Assembly (NCBI GenBank): GCA_016584495.1 | Contig: WAID01000003.1 | Coordinates: 4,526,001-4,590,000 of the forward strand | Length of the DNA stretch: 64,000 bases | Origin: Celoporthe dispersa | Lineage: Eukaryota; Ascomycota; Sordariomycetes; Diaporthales; Cryphonectriaceae | Direction of reading: 5' to 3' | Shown here: piece by piece, positions 1-11,900 of the stretch | How the letters are laid out: every line of letters begins with the position of its first letter | Position numbering within the stretch: position 1 is the first letter of the stretch | Position numbers and translations under genes: made by a program | Notes under the pieces: generated by a model | The model's input: the letters and a program-made list of their open reading frames with translations, nothing else | Told to the model about the DNA's origin: nothing | Database searches by the model: none

Positions 1-1452
1 GACCGGCTCGAGTCCGTATTTCATCCCTGCGCGGGCATCTGTATGATTGGTACACCCTATGGTACTCCTAGTGACTCACACATACATAATACCATCGGCC
101 TGGAAGGGAGGGTGAGCAAATAAGAATGGGCCGGCACACAGCCAGGCCTCGTCCCATTAATCGTCGACGGCCCTCTAGAACCTGTTTGTTCCTCCTGCAG
201 GCGCACCGCAGGGCCACCTGAGACTCACCGCAAGATCCCCGCAATCAGATTCCCAAAACGGCCGACGCGGGTACAAGGAAAAACATTAAAAAAAAAAAAT
301 ACATTGGCGCTGCTTCTGCGAAAGGGAAAGAAAAAAAAAGAAGGGAAAAGAAAGAAAAAAATTAACAGGTGGTGCCTCGGCGGGCCTCGTGATTGGGTTC
401 CGCCTTGTTTCAAAGCGCTGTCAGTTTAATTGGCCTTGCGTCTCTCACCTGAAGCGCACCGATGCACAAGGGCGTGGAGAAAAGGGAAAAAAGGGTGGGC
501 CGCTGCGGTGGGCCTGAGCTCTCCTCCTCCCAGCCCCAAGCCAAGCTCAGCCAGGCCCGCAGGCCTTCAGAAGCAAGAAGCAGCGTGCAGCTGGGGTTAG
601 ACCAAGGTTGGCACGGATCGCCAGGGGGTTGCAACCCACCCCCAGCGAGGGCCCAGAGCCTGTCATCCAACCCCCCTGTCCTCCCCCCCCTCCTGCCGCT
701 GGCTGCTCCTTCTCTTCCTCCCCCTCCTCCTCCTGCCCTCCTGTCCCGCTCCACGAAACCTCGGCCTGTGCTCCGAGGGTGGTGCCCAATCACACGGGCA
801 GCGGATGGGCGACGTTGCAACGGGGCACCTTTGTGTTGGACGTATCGCGGCATCTCGGCCCAGAAAAGACGTACAGTATGCGCGTAGACTGACGACTGGC
901 TATTAAACTTGTCAATAGTCCAGTGGGGATGCTGCCTCGGCGGTCATCTCTTGTTGTAACACTACAGGCTAGCCTAGGTGGGTACGGTTACCAATCCATC
1001 GCCCATTGGAATTTCCCTTCTTGAGCGCAAAGTGGGATGTGTCATATTCTATACATTCATCTGTGTGATGGGTCGTGAGGTATGATTCAGGTTTGGCAAA
1101 ATGTGATCCCAACAGAGCCTTAGATCTCCGAAGCCCGGGGTACTGGCTGGAATGGTGCAAAGGGGGGGGGTCGATCCCATTTATTCCGAGATTCTCGTGG
1201 CGGTCTCGAGATGAAGGATCCCCATCTCCCCCTCCAGAGAGGGGAAAACGTTGCCTGTAGGATGATCTCTCAAGTGCAGCGCGCCGTCTGGAGGGTGTGC
1301 GAGCTTCTTTAGAGCGGTGGTGACGGGCTTGTGTCGGTTGAGTTGTGAAGGACTATCGGGGGCGCTGCAGCTAAGTATTGATGAGCCACCACCAAAAGCT
1401 CTCTTTTCCTCGCGGGGCAAGCCTCGATGCGGCGATTGCCAGACCTGCCTGC
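1..1452. other. left-end intergenic DNA, no supported gene
   Basis: No open frame here resembles a known family. Overlapping frames of up to about 147 codons on both strands at 410-890 come from a compositionally biased C/T-rich tract (about 660-745), so they look fortuitous. A long A-rich/purine tract lies at 287-362. The stretch lies downstream of the minus-strand gene ending at 1453 and presumably includes its 3' UTR. Confidence 0.6.
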
Positions 1453-2548
1453 TCACTTCTTCGCCTCAGCCATCCACTGTGCACCCGCCTCTGCCACAAA
1501 CTCTTCGTATCTGTTCGGCTCCCGGCCCAGCAGCTCACACTGCGCCTGGTACTCCTCGTCCGTCTGCTGGTACCATGGCGCCTGTTCCAAGCCCACGTAC
1601 ATCAAGGCGAGATCACGACCCCAGATCGGCGGCTGGCCCGTGTGCTGGCAGAAGGACCTGGCGAACTCGTCCAGGGACTGCTGGTCCCTCCCGGTCATCT
1701 TGATCTCCTTCCCCAGCGCCTTGCCCCAGAGGCCCGTGATCTCGTCAGAGGTGTACAAGTGTCGCTCACCGAGCATGACCTTCTTCCTTCCCCACTTCCT
1801 GCCCCGGTCCTCGATTGCGCGGTAGGCTCCGAGGCCGATGTCCTGAGGGTCTACACGTCCGACGCCGTTGCTGGGCAGGGGCTCATGGAAGACGCCGTGG
1901 CCCATCATGGGTCCTCTGCTGCGCAGGTCGTTGGTGAAGAAGAGCATGGGCCCGAGGATGGTCCAGGTGAAGGGAAGGTCGCCGTAGACCAGCTTGTGCT
2001 CGATGGTGGCCTTGACAGCAACGTGGCCCGCGTGGACGTACTTCATCAGGCCCTGCTCGACAGCCCTGGGCGAGAGGTCACCTGCAGCGGAGATGTAGAC
2101 GAGGTGCTTTACAGACGCACGCCTCATTGCGTCAAAGCAGTTGAGGGTGAGCATCAGCTCCTCCACGCCGGCTGTGGCACATGGTCAGCCACCAGAAGAC
2201 CTCGTGGAGCAGATTTAGGTCGAGAAAAGAGAAAAGGAGGAGGAGGGGGAGGGGGAGTCGCGGAGACAGCTTACTCAAGTTCAGCATCACCGTCTCTACG
2301 CCGTGCTCTCTCAATATGGATTCCAGCCAGACCGGATCCCCAATGTCGCCTCCAGGTATAACAAACTCAACGCCCTGGACGCTACTCGGCAGGACGGACT
2401 TGAGGTGCTCGGGTCTGCGGGTCGGGAGGACGAGCTTGTACTTATTGGGAGACCTGGGTGCCTCATCGATGAAGCGCTGGACGAGAGGCTGTCCGATGTT
2501 GCCACCTGCAGCGGTGATCAGAACGCTGTGGGTATCTTTGGCGGTCAT
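1453..2548 (-). CDS. NmrA-like NAD(P)-binding Rossmann-fold oxidoreductase/regulator
   Basis: Two exons: 2548-2275 and 2171-1453, separated by a 103-bp intron (GTAAGC...CACAG). The spliced product is 330 aa. The N-terminus has a beta strand followed by the glycine-rich dinucleotide loop (TAAGGNIGQPL), as in the NmrA/isoflavone-reductase-like atypical short-chain dehydrogenases. A VKHLVYISAAGD segment matches the family's central strand. Members of this family sense NAD(P)/NAD(P)H or reduce small molecules; the actual substrate cannot be told from sequence. The start at 2548 (MTAKDTHS) was chosen because it sits just before the Rossmann strand; upstream in-frame sequence is not protein-like. 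It is divergent from RPC19, sharing about 790 bp. Cytosolic location is inferred from the lack of a signal peptide or membrane segment. Confidence 0.88.
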
Positions 2549-3335
2549 GGTTCCTTTGATATTTGCGTGGATAAGAAACAAAGCTGACGTGTATCTAGTC
2601 TTTTCTTCAATGCCGTCAGAGGCGATGCGTATTTGGAGCACCAGCCTAGGTGGGCAAGTACTGATATATATATTTATACACACATATATATGTATGTTTC
2701 TGTCCAGTAGACTCTGCGGTTGGTCATCCTACTGCGGCATGGCAAGGGCCAGCCAACGCATCGTCATCATCGAATGGTCGGCCCACCATGGAGCCGAGGA
2801 AGGCATGCATATCATCCAAAAATCTTCCTCGTAGAGGGCCTCCACCATGTGCGAGTATTCCCATTACAAGGCCGAGGCTTCCGACGTCTGCGTTGTGCCC
2901 CGGAATCCATGGGATGTCCACGGACCTCCGTGGAGGCCCTATCTTGGATGACTGCGCGAGCGGGATCCCATTTCTGTCTCATTCGGAACCATCTTAGTTT
3001 CACATACCATGACCTAGGACTAGAGAATTGAAGTTTTGGGGCAGGGCTAAAAAAGGTTTGTTTTCTTTGGATGAGTGACATGAGCGTTGTAGGGCGTGGA
3101 AGCCAGAATCGAGGGTCCCCGAGATGACCCCAGGTTTGAAAGTGGGGCAGCGGGACGCGCTTGCTGTGTGGTGCATAGCAGTAGTACCGATAACAGTCTT
3201 ATCGAAAAATCTTGGGAATGCATCCGCTACCCAGCCAGATTCATCCACCCCAGCTCTTAGCACACAGTACGTCGCTGCCACAACCACAGAACGCATCGCA
3301 GATAACACCTTCAACGCTCAGCGCTCTGGATCAAT
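2549..3335. other. divergent intergenic/promoter region between NmrA-like gene and RPC19
   Basis: About 790 bp between two head-to-head starts. It contains a TA-rich stretch (tatatatatttatacacacatatatatg region, 2661-2693) that could serve as a core promoter for the minus-strand gene, roughly 115-145 bp upstream of its ATG. No coding signal was found. Confidence 0.5.
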
Positions 3336-3954
3336 ATGTCGGCAAACGGAGAGGATACCGTCATGGACGATGCGCAGGCGTCCCAGGCCGGCGAGGAGTT
3401 CGAGGAGCTGGAGAACAAGTTGTTTCTGGTATGGCAATGTGCCTGCACCCCTCGCAGATGTATCCATCTTGTATCAATGGCACAAGGTTAACATGGAATG
3501 TCTCGTAGCTGCCCGGCTCCACGCCTACTGCGGCATCCTTTGAGTTCCGCGACGAAGGTCATACCCTGGGCAATGCTCTGAGGTACATCATCATGAAGAA
3601 GTAAGCAGCACCACCACGACCTGGGTTCATGTCCATCTAACTAACATGCAACCACAGCCCGGATGTTGAATTCTGTGCATATGCCATCCCTCATCCATCA
3701 GAATCCAAGATGAACATGAGAATTCAGACCTACAGTGGGTAGCTCTTGACTTCTCCTGCGTGGTGCTGATTGCTGACTGATATGACTCTACAGAGGAGAC
3801 CACGGCTATCGATGCTTTGAAAAAGGGCCTGAAGGATCTCCAGGATTTGTGTGATGTCGTTGCTGAGAAGTTTTGGGAGGCTCGGGTGCCTAGCGAGCCA
3901 GCACCTTCAAAGAAGCAACTAAAGCCCAACGGCGAGCCGCGTTTGTTTGACTAA
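3336..3954 (+). CDS. RPC19: RNA polymerases I and III subunit RPC19 (AC19)
   Basis: Four exons: 3336-3428, 3509-3600, 3658-3734 and 3794-3954; the spliced length is 423 nt, giving 140 aa, close to the yeast subunit. AC19 is the alpha-like subunit shared by RNA polymerases I and III and pairs with AC40 in the nuclear polymerase assembly platform. The signature region [36 protein letters not shown] is split across exons 2-3 and reads through cleanly after splicing; it is the alpha-motif dimerisation segment. The tail continues as a helix ([12 protein letters not shown]) and ends in a short basic/acidic tail. The start was chosen at the only ATG before the acidic N-terminal leader. Its 3' end converges on NDUFA6, with a 154-bp gap. 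All splice phases close. Confidence 0.96.
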
Positions 3955-4108
3955 GGCGGAAGTTCTCGAGATTGATTTGCATGGGCTGGCGTTCACGGCG
4001 TGAAGGTAGACAATAGGACATTGAACGAAAAAGGGAACCCTGGATCAGGAATTTCGAAAAACATCTCTCTATTTGATATGTACAGGGGGACTTCTTTGAT
4101 ATCCAGTT

Positions 4109-4775
4109 TCAGTTGCGCCCCTATTGGTGAGGCCGTCAGTATGTCGACATCCGCAGGTGTCATACGGACTAGGAATAAAACATACCTCCAAGAAACCCGA
4201 CATGAAGTTGTTCGGTAACCTCTTGTCACCTCTGAAGTTCTCCTCCTTGAAGTATGACATGATGTGGTTCGTCTGCTTCCAGAAGTTCATCGTTTCCTGT
4301 GGCCCTCCCTAGTCAGCGCTGAACTCCACTAGCTATAGAGTATTTGTGCTCCCAAGTACCTGGTATTCTGCATGGCTCTGGAAGAGCAGCACATCAACGA
4401 CAGGCAGCTTGCTGACATATCGGTGTTTCTCAAACTCCTCCCTCATCCTCGTCCGAATGACCGACACTGGTAGGGGGACGTTGTACATGGTCTGGATCTC
4501 AGGTGCCTGCGTCCGAGGATCTCGTCAGCCTCAAGCTCCGTCATGCGCGCGTGGTCAATCAATCGAATCTCGGGTAAGAAGGGGGGTTCGTTTCGCCCAT
4601 CGCTGTCGACGTACAGCTCGAATCCATTCCCGGTACGTTGCGAGCACCCGTCGTTGCGCCTCGGCCCAGTTCGTCGCTGTCAAAGAGGGTTAGCGATCAC
4701 TTAGAATGGTCGCCATCAATCGTACTAACATTGCCGCGTCTTGCGCGCGAATTGTGTGGGTGAGATGGTCGCCAT
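4109..4775 (-). CDS. NDUFA6: NADH:ubiquinone oxidoreductase LYR subunit (NDUFA6/B14; fungal 14.8 kDa)
   Basis: Five exons: 4775-4730, 4676-4615, 4506-4360, 4296-4186 and 4120-4109. The total is 378 nt, encoding 125 aa, the usual length of the fungal subunit. The LYR-type motif appears as [18 protein letters not shown], followed by [16 protein letters not shown] and [13 protein letters not shown], then NFWKQ and the conserved C-terminus [11 protein letters not shown]. The subunit sits on the matrix arm of mitochondrial complex I, where it recruits acyl carrier protein. The last exon has only three sense codons plus the stop, and is supported because it restores the family's GRN ending. Starts of this gene and BUD31 are 344 bp apart, head to head. 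No frame break is present. Import into mitochondria is known for the family; no cleavable presequence is evident. Confidence 0.95.
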
Positions 4776-5119
4776 GGCTGATCAATCGCTCGTGGATTTG
4801 TGTGTAGAGGCGCCTTGCTTCCGATCTTCGTCCTTGCCAGGCGACTGACGTTCCAAAGGGGAGCTCGCAGCGGGCCGTTTTGGCGCTGTGTTATGTAAGC
4901 CACCCCCGACCGCCCGGCGGGGATTCCAGAGTGGCTTGCCTGCCGCTCGCCTCTCTGGGGCCTTGAATTTCCAACCCAACATCGATCGCCACTGCAATTA
5001 CAGCACAAGTCAACACGAGGGACACAAGAGATACAGCACACTTAGAAACGGCCTTCAAGGAACTCAGAACCTTGAACTTGTTCCTCTGATAACGCTCTAC
5101 CACGTACCGCTGCTTGAGG
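4776..5119. promoter_or_regulatory. 344-bp bidirectional promoter region NDUFA6/BUD31
   Basis: The two start codons face away from each other across 344 bp, so both core promoters and 5' leaders must lie here. I see no canonical TATAAA box, which fits housekeeping promoters. The frames that run across it are not protein-like. Confidence 0.55.
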
Positions 5120-5724
5120 ATGCCTGCGATCCGCCATGCGTCCAAGCGGAAGCCCCCGCCAGAGGGCTTCAGCGACATCGAAGACGACCTCTTGATCTTC
5201 AGCAACAAGATGAAGGACGCCCAGAACACACCCACAGACAATGTTCCCAAGCACCAGGCGCAGTGGCCCATCTTCCAGATCTCCCACCAGCGGAGCCGGT
5301 ACATATACGAGCTCTACTACGAGAAGGAGGCCATAAGCAAGCAGCTGTACGACTGGCTGCTGAAGAACAACTATGCTGACGCGATGCTGATCGCGAAGTG
5401 GAAAAAAGCAAGGCTACGAGAAGGTATGTCAAACTGGGCTGGAAAATTCATTTTTCAAGAGGGGGAGAGGGCCAAAAACGCGGGATCACGTCTCGAGGTA
5501 GCCGGATATTAACGGTCGGTTCTCTAGCTTTGCTGCCTGCGATGCGTTCAGACCAAGGAGACAAACTTTAGCTCGTAAGTACGCAAACTTCTCAGCCATC
5601 TCGAATATCGTACTGACAGCAAGATAGAACGTGCATATGTCGCGTACCGAGGGCACAGTTGAAAGAGGACCAAGACCTACAGTGTGTGAGCTGCGGGTGC
5701 CGGGGCTGCGCCTCGAGCGACTGA
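5120..5724 (+). CDS. BUD31: BUD31/G10 family pre-mRNA splicing factor (with one-base frame break)
   Basis: Exons 5120-5423, 5528-5574 and 5628-5724; the corrected length is 148 aa. BUD31 (Cwf14, G10) is a small zinc-binding protein of the spliceosomal NineTeen-related complex, nuclear. The N-terminus has the basic RKPPPEGF motif, then the hallmark HQRSRYIYELYYEKEAIS, LYDWLLKNNYADA and LIAKWKK. The C-terminal cysteine clusters follow: LCCLRC, TCICRVPRAQLKEDQ and CVSCGCRGC. The frame is broken at the A6 run 5402-5407: with six A's the reading frame leaves the family after WKK, while five would give the conserved KKQGYEKLCCLRC join. Everything downstream, including both introns, is in the corrected frame. 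The gene is therefore called as a normal gene carrying a probable sequencing indel. Confidence 0.95.
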
Positions 5725-6019
5725 GCGAGGAGGGCGCGTGGGGGTATAAGACGAACATATTTGCATGGAAAAGCAGGATGAGCTTGGAGTTCCGGTCTTT
5801 GCGGCTTTACAAATCTTGCGGTCAAGAGGGACTACGTCTAAAGAGGCCAGGTAGGCGTCTTTCCAGGCCTATTTCCTTTTTCTTCTCTTTTGCTTTTCTT
5901 TTCGCAGATCAATAGAGGTTTACGGTCTTCCTCACAGGTTCTTTCCGAGTCCATCCCATGCTATGGGGTATCTTGAACACTCGGGACGCTAAATGATGAA
6001 TCACCGCCTTGCTGTCAAC
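5725..6019. other. convergent 3' region BUD31 / ZNF511-like
   Basis: A 295-bp gap between two stop codons on opposite strands. It includes T-rich stretches (5868-5906) suitable for 3' end formation. No coding signal was found. Confidence 0.5.
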
Positions 6020-7149
6020 CTATCGTCGAACGGGATCAGCTTTGTGCTTTGGGCCAAGGCAGATCGCTCTCGGGACGAATCGCAAGGCCGACATGGCACC
6101 TGCCAAGTCCTCCATCTGGGCGTCTCCGGCGGGCGTCTCGAGATTTATGCCTGTCGCCTCCTTCTTATCGGGGCCGTTCTTCCTTTCTTCGCCTTCCCCC
6201 GGTTTTTTGTTGGTCACCTCTTTGGGCTCGCTCGCGGGTGTTCCTGCATCATCCATCGGAATATCCTTCGAGGAGGTGTTGTTGCCGGTCTCTTCGGTAT
6301 GTCCAGAGCCCGTTCCGTTCGCCTCGTCGGGCTTGCGACCACGGGGCTTCTTCTGCCAGTTGCCTCGGTGTTTGTAGTCATCGACCAGCATGGATTTGCG
6401 GCCATCAATGCCAAACTTTGTGACAGCGAAGAAATAGTTGGTGGGATACTTGTGAGCTTTTATCAAATGGTCTTGCCGCTTTCCCATACCCTTGAATCTT
6501 TCGCTGCAAGTCTCTACAAAACAGGCATACTGTGAATTTATTAGTCTCTCGATACAAGGACGGGTATTTGGCAGAGTCTGCGTTGAGGATAAGACTTGGA
6601 GGACACTGAAAGGTGGAGAGTGAAAGAGAGACCTCACTTGAGGGTATCCTGCACAAAATTTCCCACAATGATTTCCTCTACAAGATAGATGGGTGTCAGC
6701 CCAGAATAGAGCCAGCCGTCATCTCTATACGGCCCTTCTACCTAATGAACGCCTTCTTCTCTTCGTATCTTTGCTCAGGAAGTTTCTTGACAAATGGAAC
6801 TTACAACCGGCTCGCCCTTCTCCCGTCTAATCTTCGCAAGAGCATCGTGTTGCTCTAGAATATGTAGATCCAGTACATGTGATGTAGGAAAATTTCTCCT
6901 ACACTCGAGGCATCGGTTCGTGTGGACGGTGTTGTAATGACCCTCGTAGTCTCCATAGGACGAGAACCGCAGGCCCGGTGTGTGGCCCGGCAGCGAGCAC
7001 TGTATGACGGTGGTAGCAGTGGCAGTGGCCCCTGGACCTGTGTCGCTGTCATCCAGGGTTACGATCTTGGAGGCTGGCGCAGTGGCGACATCCTGGTCGC
7101 CGGCGGCAGACGCATCGTCATCGTCTTCTGAGTGGCGTGCGCGCTTCAT
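6020..7149 (-). CDS. C2H2 zinc-finger protein, ZNF511-like
   Basis: Two exons: 7149-6805 (115 codons) and 6529-6020; the product is 284 aa. Three C2H2-type units lie in order: about residues 51-76 (C-x-H-type, with DYEGHYNTVH), 80-101 (CLECRRNFPTSHVLDLHILEQH) and about 118-141 (CFVETCSERFKGMGKRQDHLIKAH). Their spacing and the FP(T/S)xHLLDxHI pattern match ZNF511-type proteins conserved from fungi to animals; their molecular role is poorly known (probably nuclear). The N-terminus is acidic; the C-terminus after the third finger is basic, low-complexity and likely disordered. The 275-bp intron is longer than others here, but splicing GEPV directly to YACFVETC is what homologues show. The intron could hide a small extra exon. 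Convergent with BUD31. Confidence 0.86.
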
Positions 7150-8935
7150 CTTCTGGGAAACGAGACGCTGGGGCAGACAGGTGTGAAGTCGGATGCCCGA
7201 GAGACCGCTGCTGTGTCGAGCCGTAGACGGTGTCTACAGGTAGGCAACGAAGCTTAGGAGACTTGGGTATGCTGTATTGTGCAAATCGGTAGGCCTAAGC
7301 GAATTATCTCGGAAGATGTCGTCCCCTGTGAAGCTTGGATAAATGGGCCCTGCAAGCGAAGCTAGACGTGGCGGATGGATAGAGGATCTGTGCAGCCCAA
7401 GGCCCTACTCCCTCCCTGCGCGGATAGTCGGGTTGCAAGGGCTGGGTGGTCAAATCTTTTCTTTGTGTCTAGTATTGAGCTGACGATCTCAAATTGGTTT
7501 TTTTTCCTTTCCTTCTCGGTGTGTATTCTTGGAAGAGTCGAAAAGTTACGGTGGTTTAGTGGTCACGAGCAAAACGTTAGAGATGAATAGTGTGTCCTGG
7601 ATGCCGGCAAGGATCGCCCACCCTCTGCCGCTGCAGGGCTAGGACCCTCCATGTGGGACAGGCCCTTCTAACATCCTTGATAAACATAAAATAGTATAAT
7701 ATATGACTCTTGTCAGTTTACATGCTTTTTGGATAACAATGATGGAAGCATCAAACATGCTCATCATATGCTCTCCTTCAAGAGGCTCAATGTTATGGTG
7801 TCTCCATGCCCAAGCATGCCATAGAATGCTGGCGACGCGAGAGGGTACGGTACGCCTCGACCTGACCGCGGGGTTTCTGGATGGTTCGCAGCCCAGCGCC
7901 CAGAGGTAGAGCTGGCTTGGAAGCAAGAATGCAAGACATCTTCAGACCACGGATTAAATATCTGGAGTCAGATACTTAGCACATAGGACAGAATCTCATC
8001 TACTTAAAGAGGGCTGGTGATATCTGGAGACTACGCTGCAACTTCATAACTCTCTGATGAAGGACTAGATTCAGTCAGCCAGAGATGCCTGCCTTGTGAA
8101 AGCAAAGATGGCTGGAATATCTTGAAAATCCCAAGTCCAGGCTTGATTGTTTTATTTACTCCCAAGAGTAGTATACATACTCTCATGCTTATCAGCACCT
8201 GTTATAAAACACTCCCGAGAGCAAGTCGGGCTATGCTTGTGATTGAGATTGATGCTGAGGTTGAAGGGTCGGCAGACTCAGTGTTGGATTCCATATGACA
8301 GACGCTAAGAAACCGCCCCCCCCCAAAGGCCTGGTCAAAAGTGCCAAGCAACTTGCAAGGGTTCTGATCCCCGTTTCAAAGAGCCGGCTGATCCATCAAT
8401 TGGGTGATCCAGGGCAGGGGGACCGCATTTCTTTCCGATTCCTGGAGGAGTCAATGTCATCTTGGCGATGGTCTCTCAACTACACCACTTTTCTTGTTAT
8501 CTCTTGCGCTGGTTCTCAGCTCCCCCTACGATCATTATTGTCTTTGACAGGAACACCAGTGGTATTCCTGTCACCTGCAAGCCATTCCATTTCTAGCAAA
8601 GGACAAGGCTAGACGTACTTACCCCACTAGATGTGGCCATCAGTGCTTGCTTGTGACAAAACCCACACGCGCCAACTGCAGCAAACCACTGACGCCTCCA
8701 CCACCCCAACAACATTCGACTCACCACCACCACCACCACCAGCACAGTCAGTTATGGATCACCAATGCTGCGCTGTGCCAATTTTGATTATGTGTGAGCC
8801 CACTCTTTGACTGTGGGCTCATTATCATCTTGCGCATACATCTCTTGGCCTTGTCCATCACTAAACACTGAGCTCGTCCTCTACCATCCATTGCCCTTCC
8901 CCTCCCAGTCGCATCGCCAATCATTGCTGCCCGCC
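7150..8935. other. intergenic region upstream of ZNF511-like and EST1/SMG7 genes
   Basis: About 1.8 kb between divergent starts. No frame shows a recognisable family. It is slightly more AT-rich around 7640-8260. A (CAC)n repeat lies at 8722-8741 within the probable 5' leader of the gene starting at 8936. Short pyrimidine-rich stretches precede that ATG. Confidence 0.5.
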
Positions 8936-11900
8936 ATGGCCTCCACCATGGAGACCCCAGCAGCTCGGGCGCAGGCCTTCTGGCAGTAAGTCAAGTGCTG
9001 CTCCTATAGGGGACTGCGACGCCATCATGATGGGCCCAGGCTTGTGGTGGTCTTGTCGGTCGCATGCTGTCCCGGTCGCGCTTTACTCTACTAACAATCC
9101 TTCCACTTATCCAGAGAGGCGAAGAAGCAGCGGTCGAAAATCATTCGCGAGATCGAGAGCCTGAAGAAGGGAAACAGCGGAAAGACGGAGGAGGAACAGC
9201 TGAGCAAGCTGGAAAACGGCATGGCCGAGTACGTGGATTGCGACCCATCGCGACGACCGCACAAGTCCTGACCGAGTCACAGGTTTCGCCTCCGCTTTGT
9301 CTACACCATTTCGCAAGACCCTCGATTCACATTCGAGCAGGATGCCGAAGAGGTCATGTGGAAACTCCACACCTTTGTCAACCAGGCCTACCGAGATCTC
9401 ATCTACGGCAGCCTCAAGGGCCAGCAGCACGTGGTGACGAAGCGCAAGGTGGAGAAGCTCTACAACAACTATCTGAAGACGGCTCTTTTGTTCTACAAGG
9501 GTTACTTTCAGCGTCTTGAGGCGCTCCATGGGATGCCCCAGATCCCAAGGATCAACCGCCTCTTGGAGCTACAGGCTCCCGCTGTCAACGAGTCGCAGAG
9601 CGCAACCATTCCTGCCGACGCAGTCGAGAAGTCGTTCCACGCGACGCTCCTCCACCTAGGAGACATCTCGCGCTGGAGGAATAAGGCACGCCCGCGGCCG
9701 GATGGCCTGAAGACTGCTGTGCTCTTCTACGAGCTTGCTAGCGATCTGAAGCCCACCCATGGCGCTGCACATCATCAACTCGGGATTCTCGAGGATGACA
9801 ACCACCTACATATTGTCTACCACCTCTACCGCGCTCGAGCTATCGAGACCCCGCATCCCAACGCGGCGGCCAACCTGGAACAGGGAGTTCAGAAAGCTCC
9901 TACAGTCCTCCGCACCCGGCAAGCGCTCTGGTCCTCCCGATCCAAACGAGGCATTTGCCAACTGGTTTACCAAGCTGCATGCGCGCCTGTACAAGGGAGA
10001 TGACTTTCCCCCTGAGCTAGAGGAGGAGGTCCTGCACCGACTGGAGATCACGCTCAAGAAGCCAGGCGCTTTGCCTCTCGTCCTGAAGATGGTGCTTGTC
10101 AATATTGCAGCGTACTGGGTTGCGAAAACCAAGATCAAGAAGGAGTGGAGCCTCAAGGCGTCGGCCTCTTGTCAATTCATCCTCAGATTGAACGTCCGAT
10201 GGATCCTGGCCATCTCACGCCTACTACTTTCTGAGCTGGAAGAATTCATCAAGACCGCCCCCCCTGCACAAGACGAATCCACCAAGAGAGGAGGCACCAC
10301 CTCGGATGGTCCTGAGGAGCTCAGTTCTTTCACTGAGACTGCGCTACCTCTGGCACGCATCTACATGGCCTGGCTTTATATCTATCGCAACGACATCGTC
10401 GACTATCAGCAGCACTTGGGCTCGTACGTCTTCGACATGTACCGAGCCCTTGCCCAGACCCTAACGGCGCTCGCAAAAGAATTCACAGGTAACACGATGG
10501 CGCCATCGCCCTACCTCCTGGCCGAAGATGAAGCAGCGCTGGGAATGAAGCCGTTCGATGACCCTGGTCTGCCAGCGATGTGTCGCCTCCAACACGAATC
10601 GGACGAAGGCACCCTCAAACCGCACTGGGAAGACAGCGGTGTCCCGAAGAGCAGCCCTGAGCAGGAGATGCTGAGTCGCATATTTGACTTGATGGGTTGT
10701 GGACTGTCGCTTGCATTCGACCAACGATTTCCGCTAAGCATCGACACCTCCAGATCCCAAGAATCGGGTGGCGCAATCACCGTCTCGTACATGGAAGGCG
10801 GCAAGCCACCACTCCTCGCCCAGGGCTCAGCAAACGGCCTGCAACCCACAGGTCAAGGCATCGACCAGCTTCAGGGACAATTTCGCAGTCTTGGCTCTTC
10901 TCAGGATGAGCACCCCCAACAACGTATCAGTGGCAGTAAAGACGTTGGCGGACAAGCGACCGCTGTCCAGGGCAACGGTGGCTTGGGCTATACTGGGGCA
11001 CCCTCCAACTCTCGTCTGCATGAGAACAGTGCTGTCTACAGTGACCCAGCGGCAAGCGATGTTGGAGAGACTGAGTCGGACCTTAGTCTCGAAGCTCGCA
11101 TCGAGAACATGGTGGACAACCTCCTGGAGGACGACACCCCAGACTTGGGTGCTCGGGCCCAGCCAGCTTTTGTTGGTGTACAGCGTGGTGCCCCCTATGA
11201 CATGCATTCTGACATCGCCGACCAAATCTTCGGCAGTGTGTCCACGCAAGCCCATGGTGGCGCTGGTGTCTCGGACAAGATCAGTCCTCCTTTCCAATGG
11301 GATGCATCGGCCGGCGCGTCACGAACTGTTGGTGACCAGGCGAGCGCGACGACCACGCCTCAACAGGCTGTCTCCCCTATTCACATGTCACGCTCTCGCA
11401 CATCTACCTTCAATCCGTCTGCCCCGGTCTTTGGTCCCAGCTCTCGACCACAAAGCGGGTCAGATGAACAGCTCTTCTCGGCTGTGAACGGTATGCCTTT
11501 TGGAAACCCATTTGGTCAGAACGCCCTGCGGCCCGGGCATTCCTCATCTGGCGTCTCCGGGTCCGCTCGCGGTAGTTTTGGGCACTCGAGACAGAGACTT
11601 GGCGGCTCTGCCGACAGCAGTGGAGCCTCGCCTTTCCTGTCGGCGAACAGCAATGTTCGTGCCCATTGGGCCGCAGCGGGATCCGAGAATGTTGAGCTGA
11701 AGGGGAAGATGCCGTCGCCCCCAGGATTTGAGTGGGGTAATAGCTCCTTCTCAACCGCCTTCTCCCAGAATGCATCGGGACTGCCAGCCGTCCACAGCCC
11801 CTTCGGCCTGCCTGGAGCGAGTCTGGAGGGTGCTCTTGGTCAGCGAGAATCTCTTGCTAACTACCAGACCTACGGCGCACAGCCGAGCAATTGGTCCCAG

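Noticed and set aside
410..892. Overlapping frames on both strands near the left edge
   Set aside because: Products are Pro/Gly/Arg-rich translations of a C/T-rich tract with no recognisable fold.
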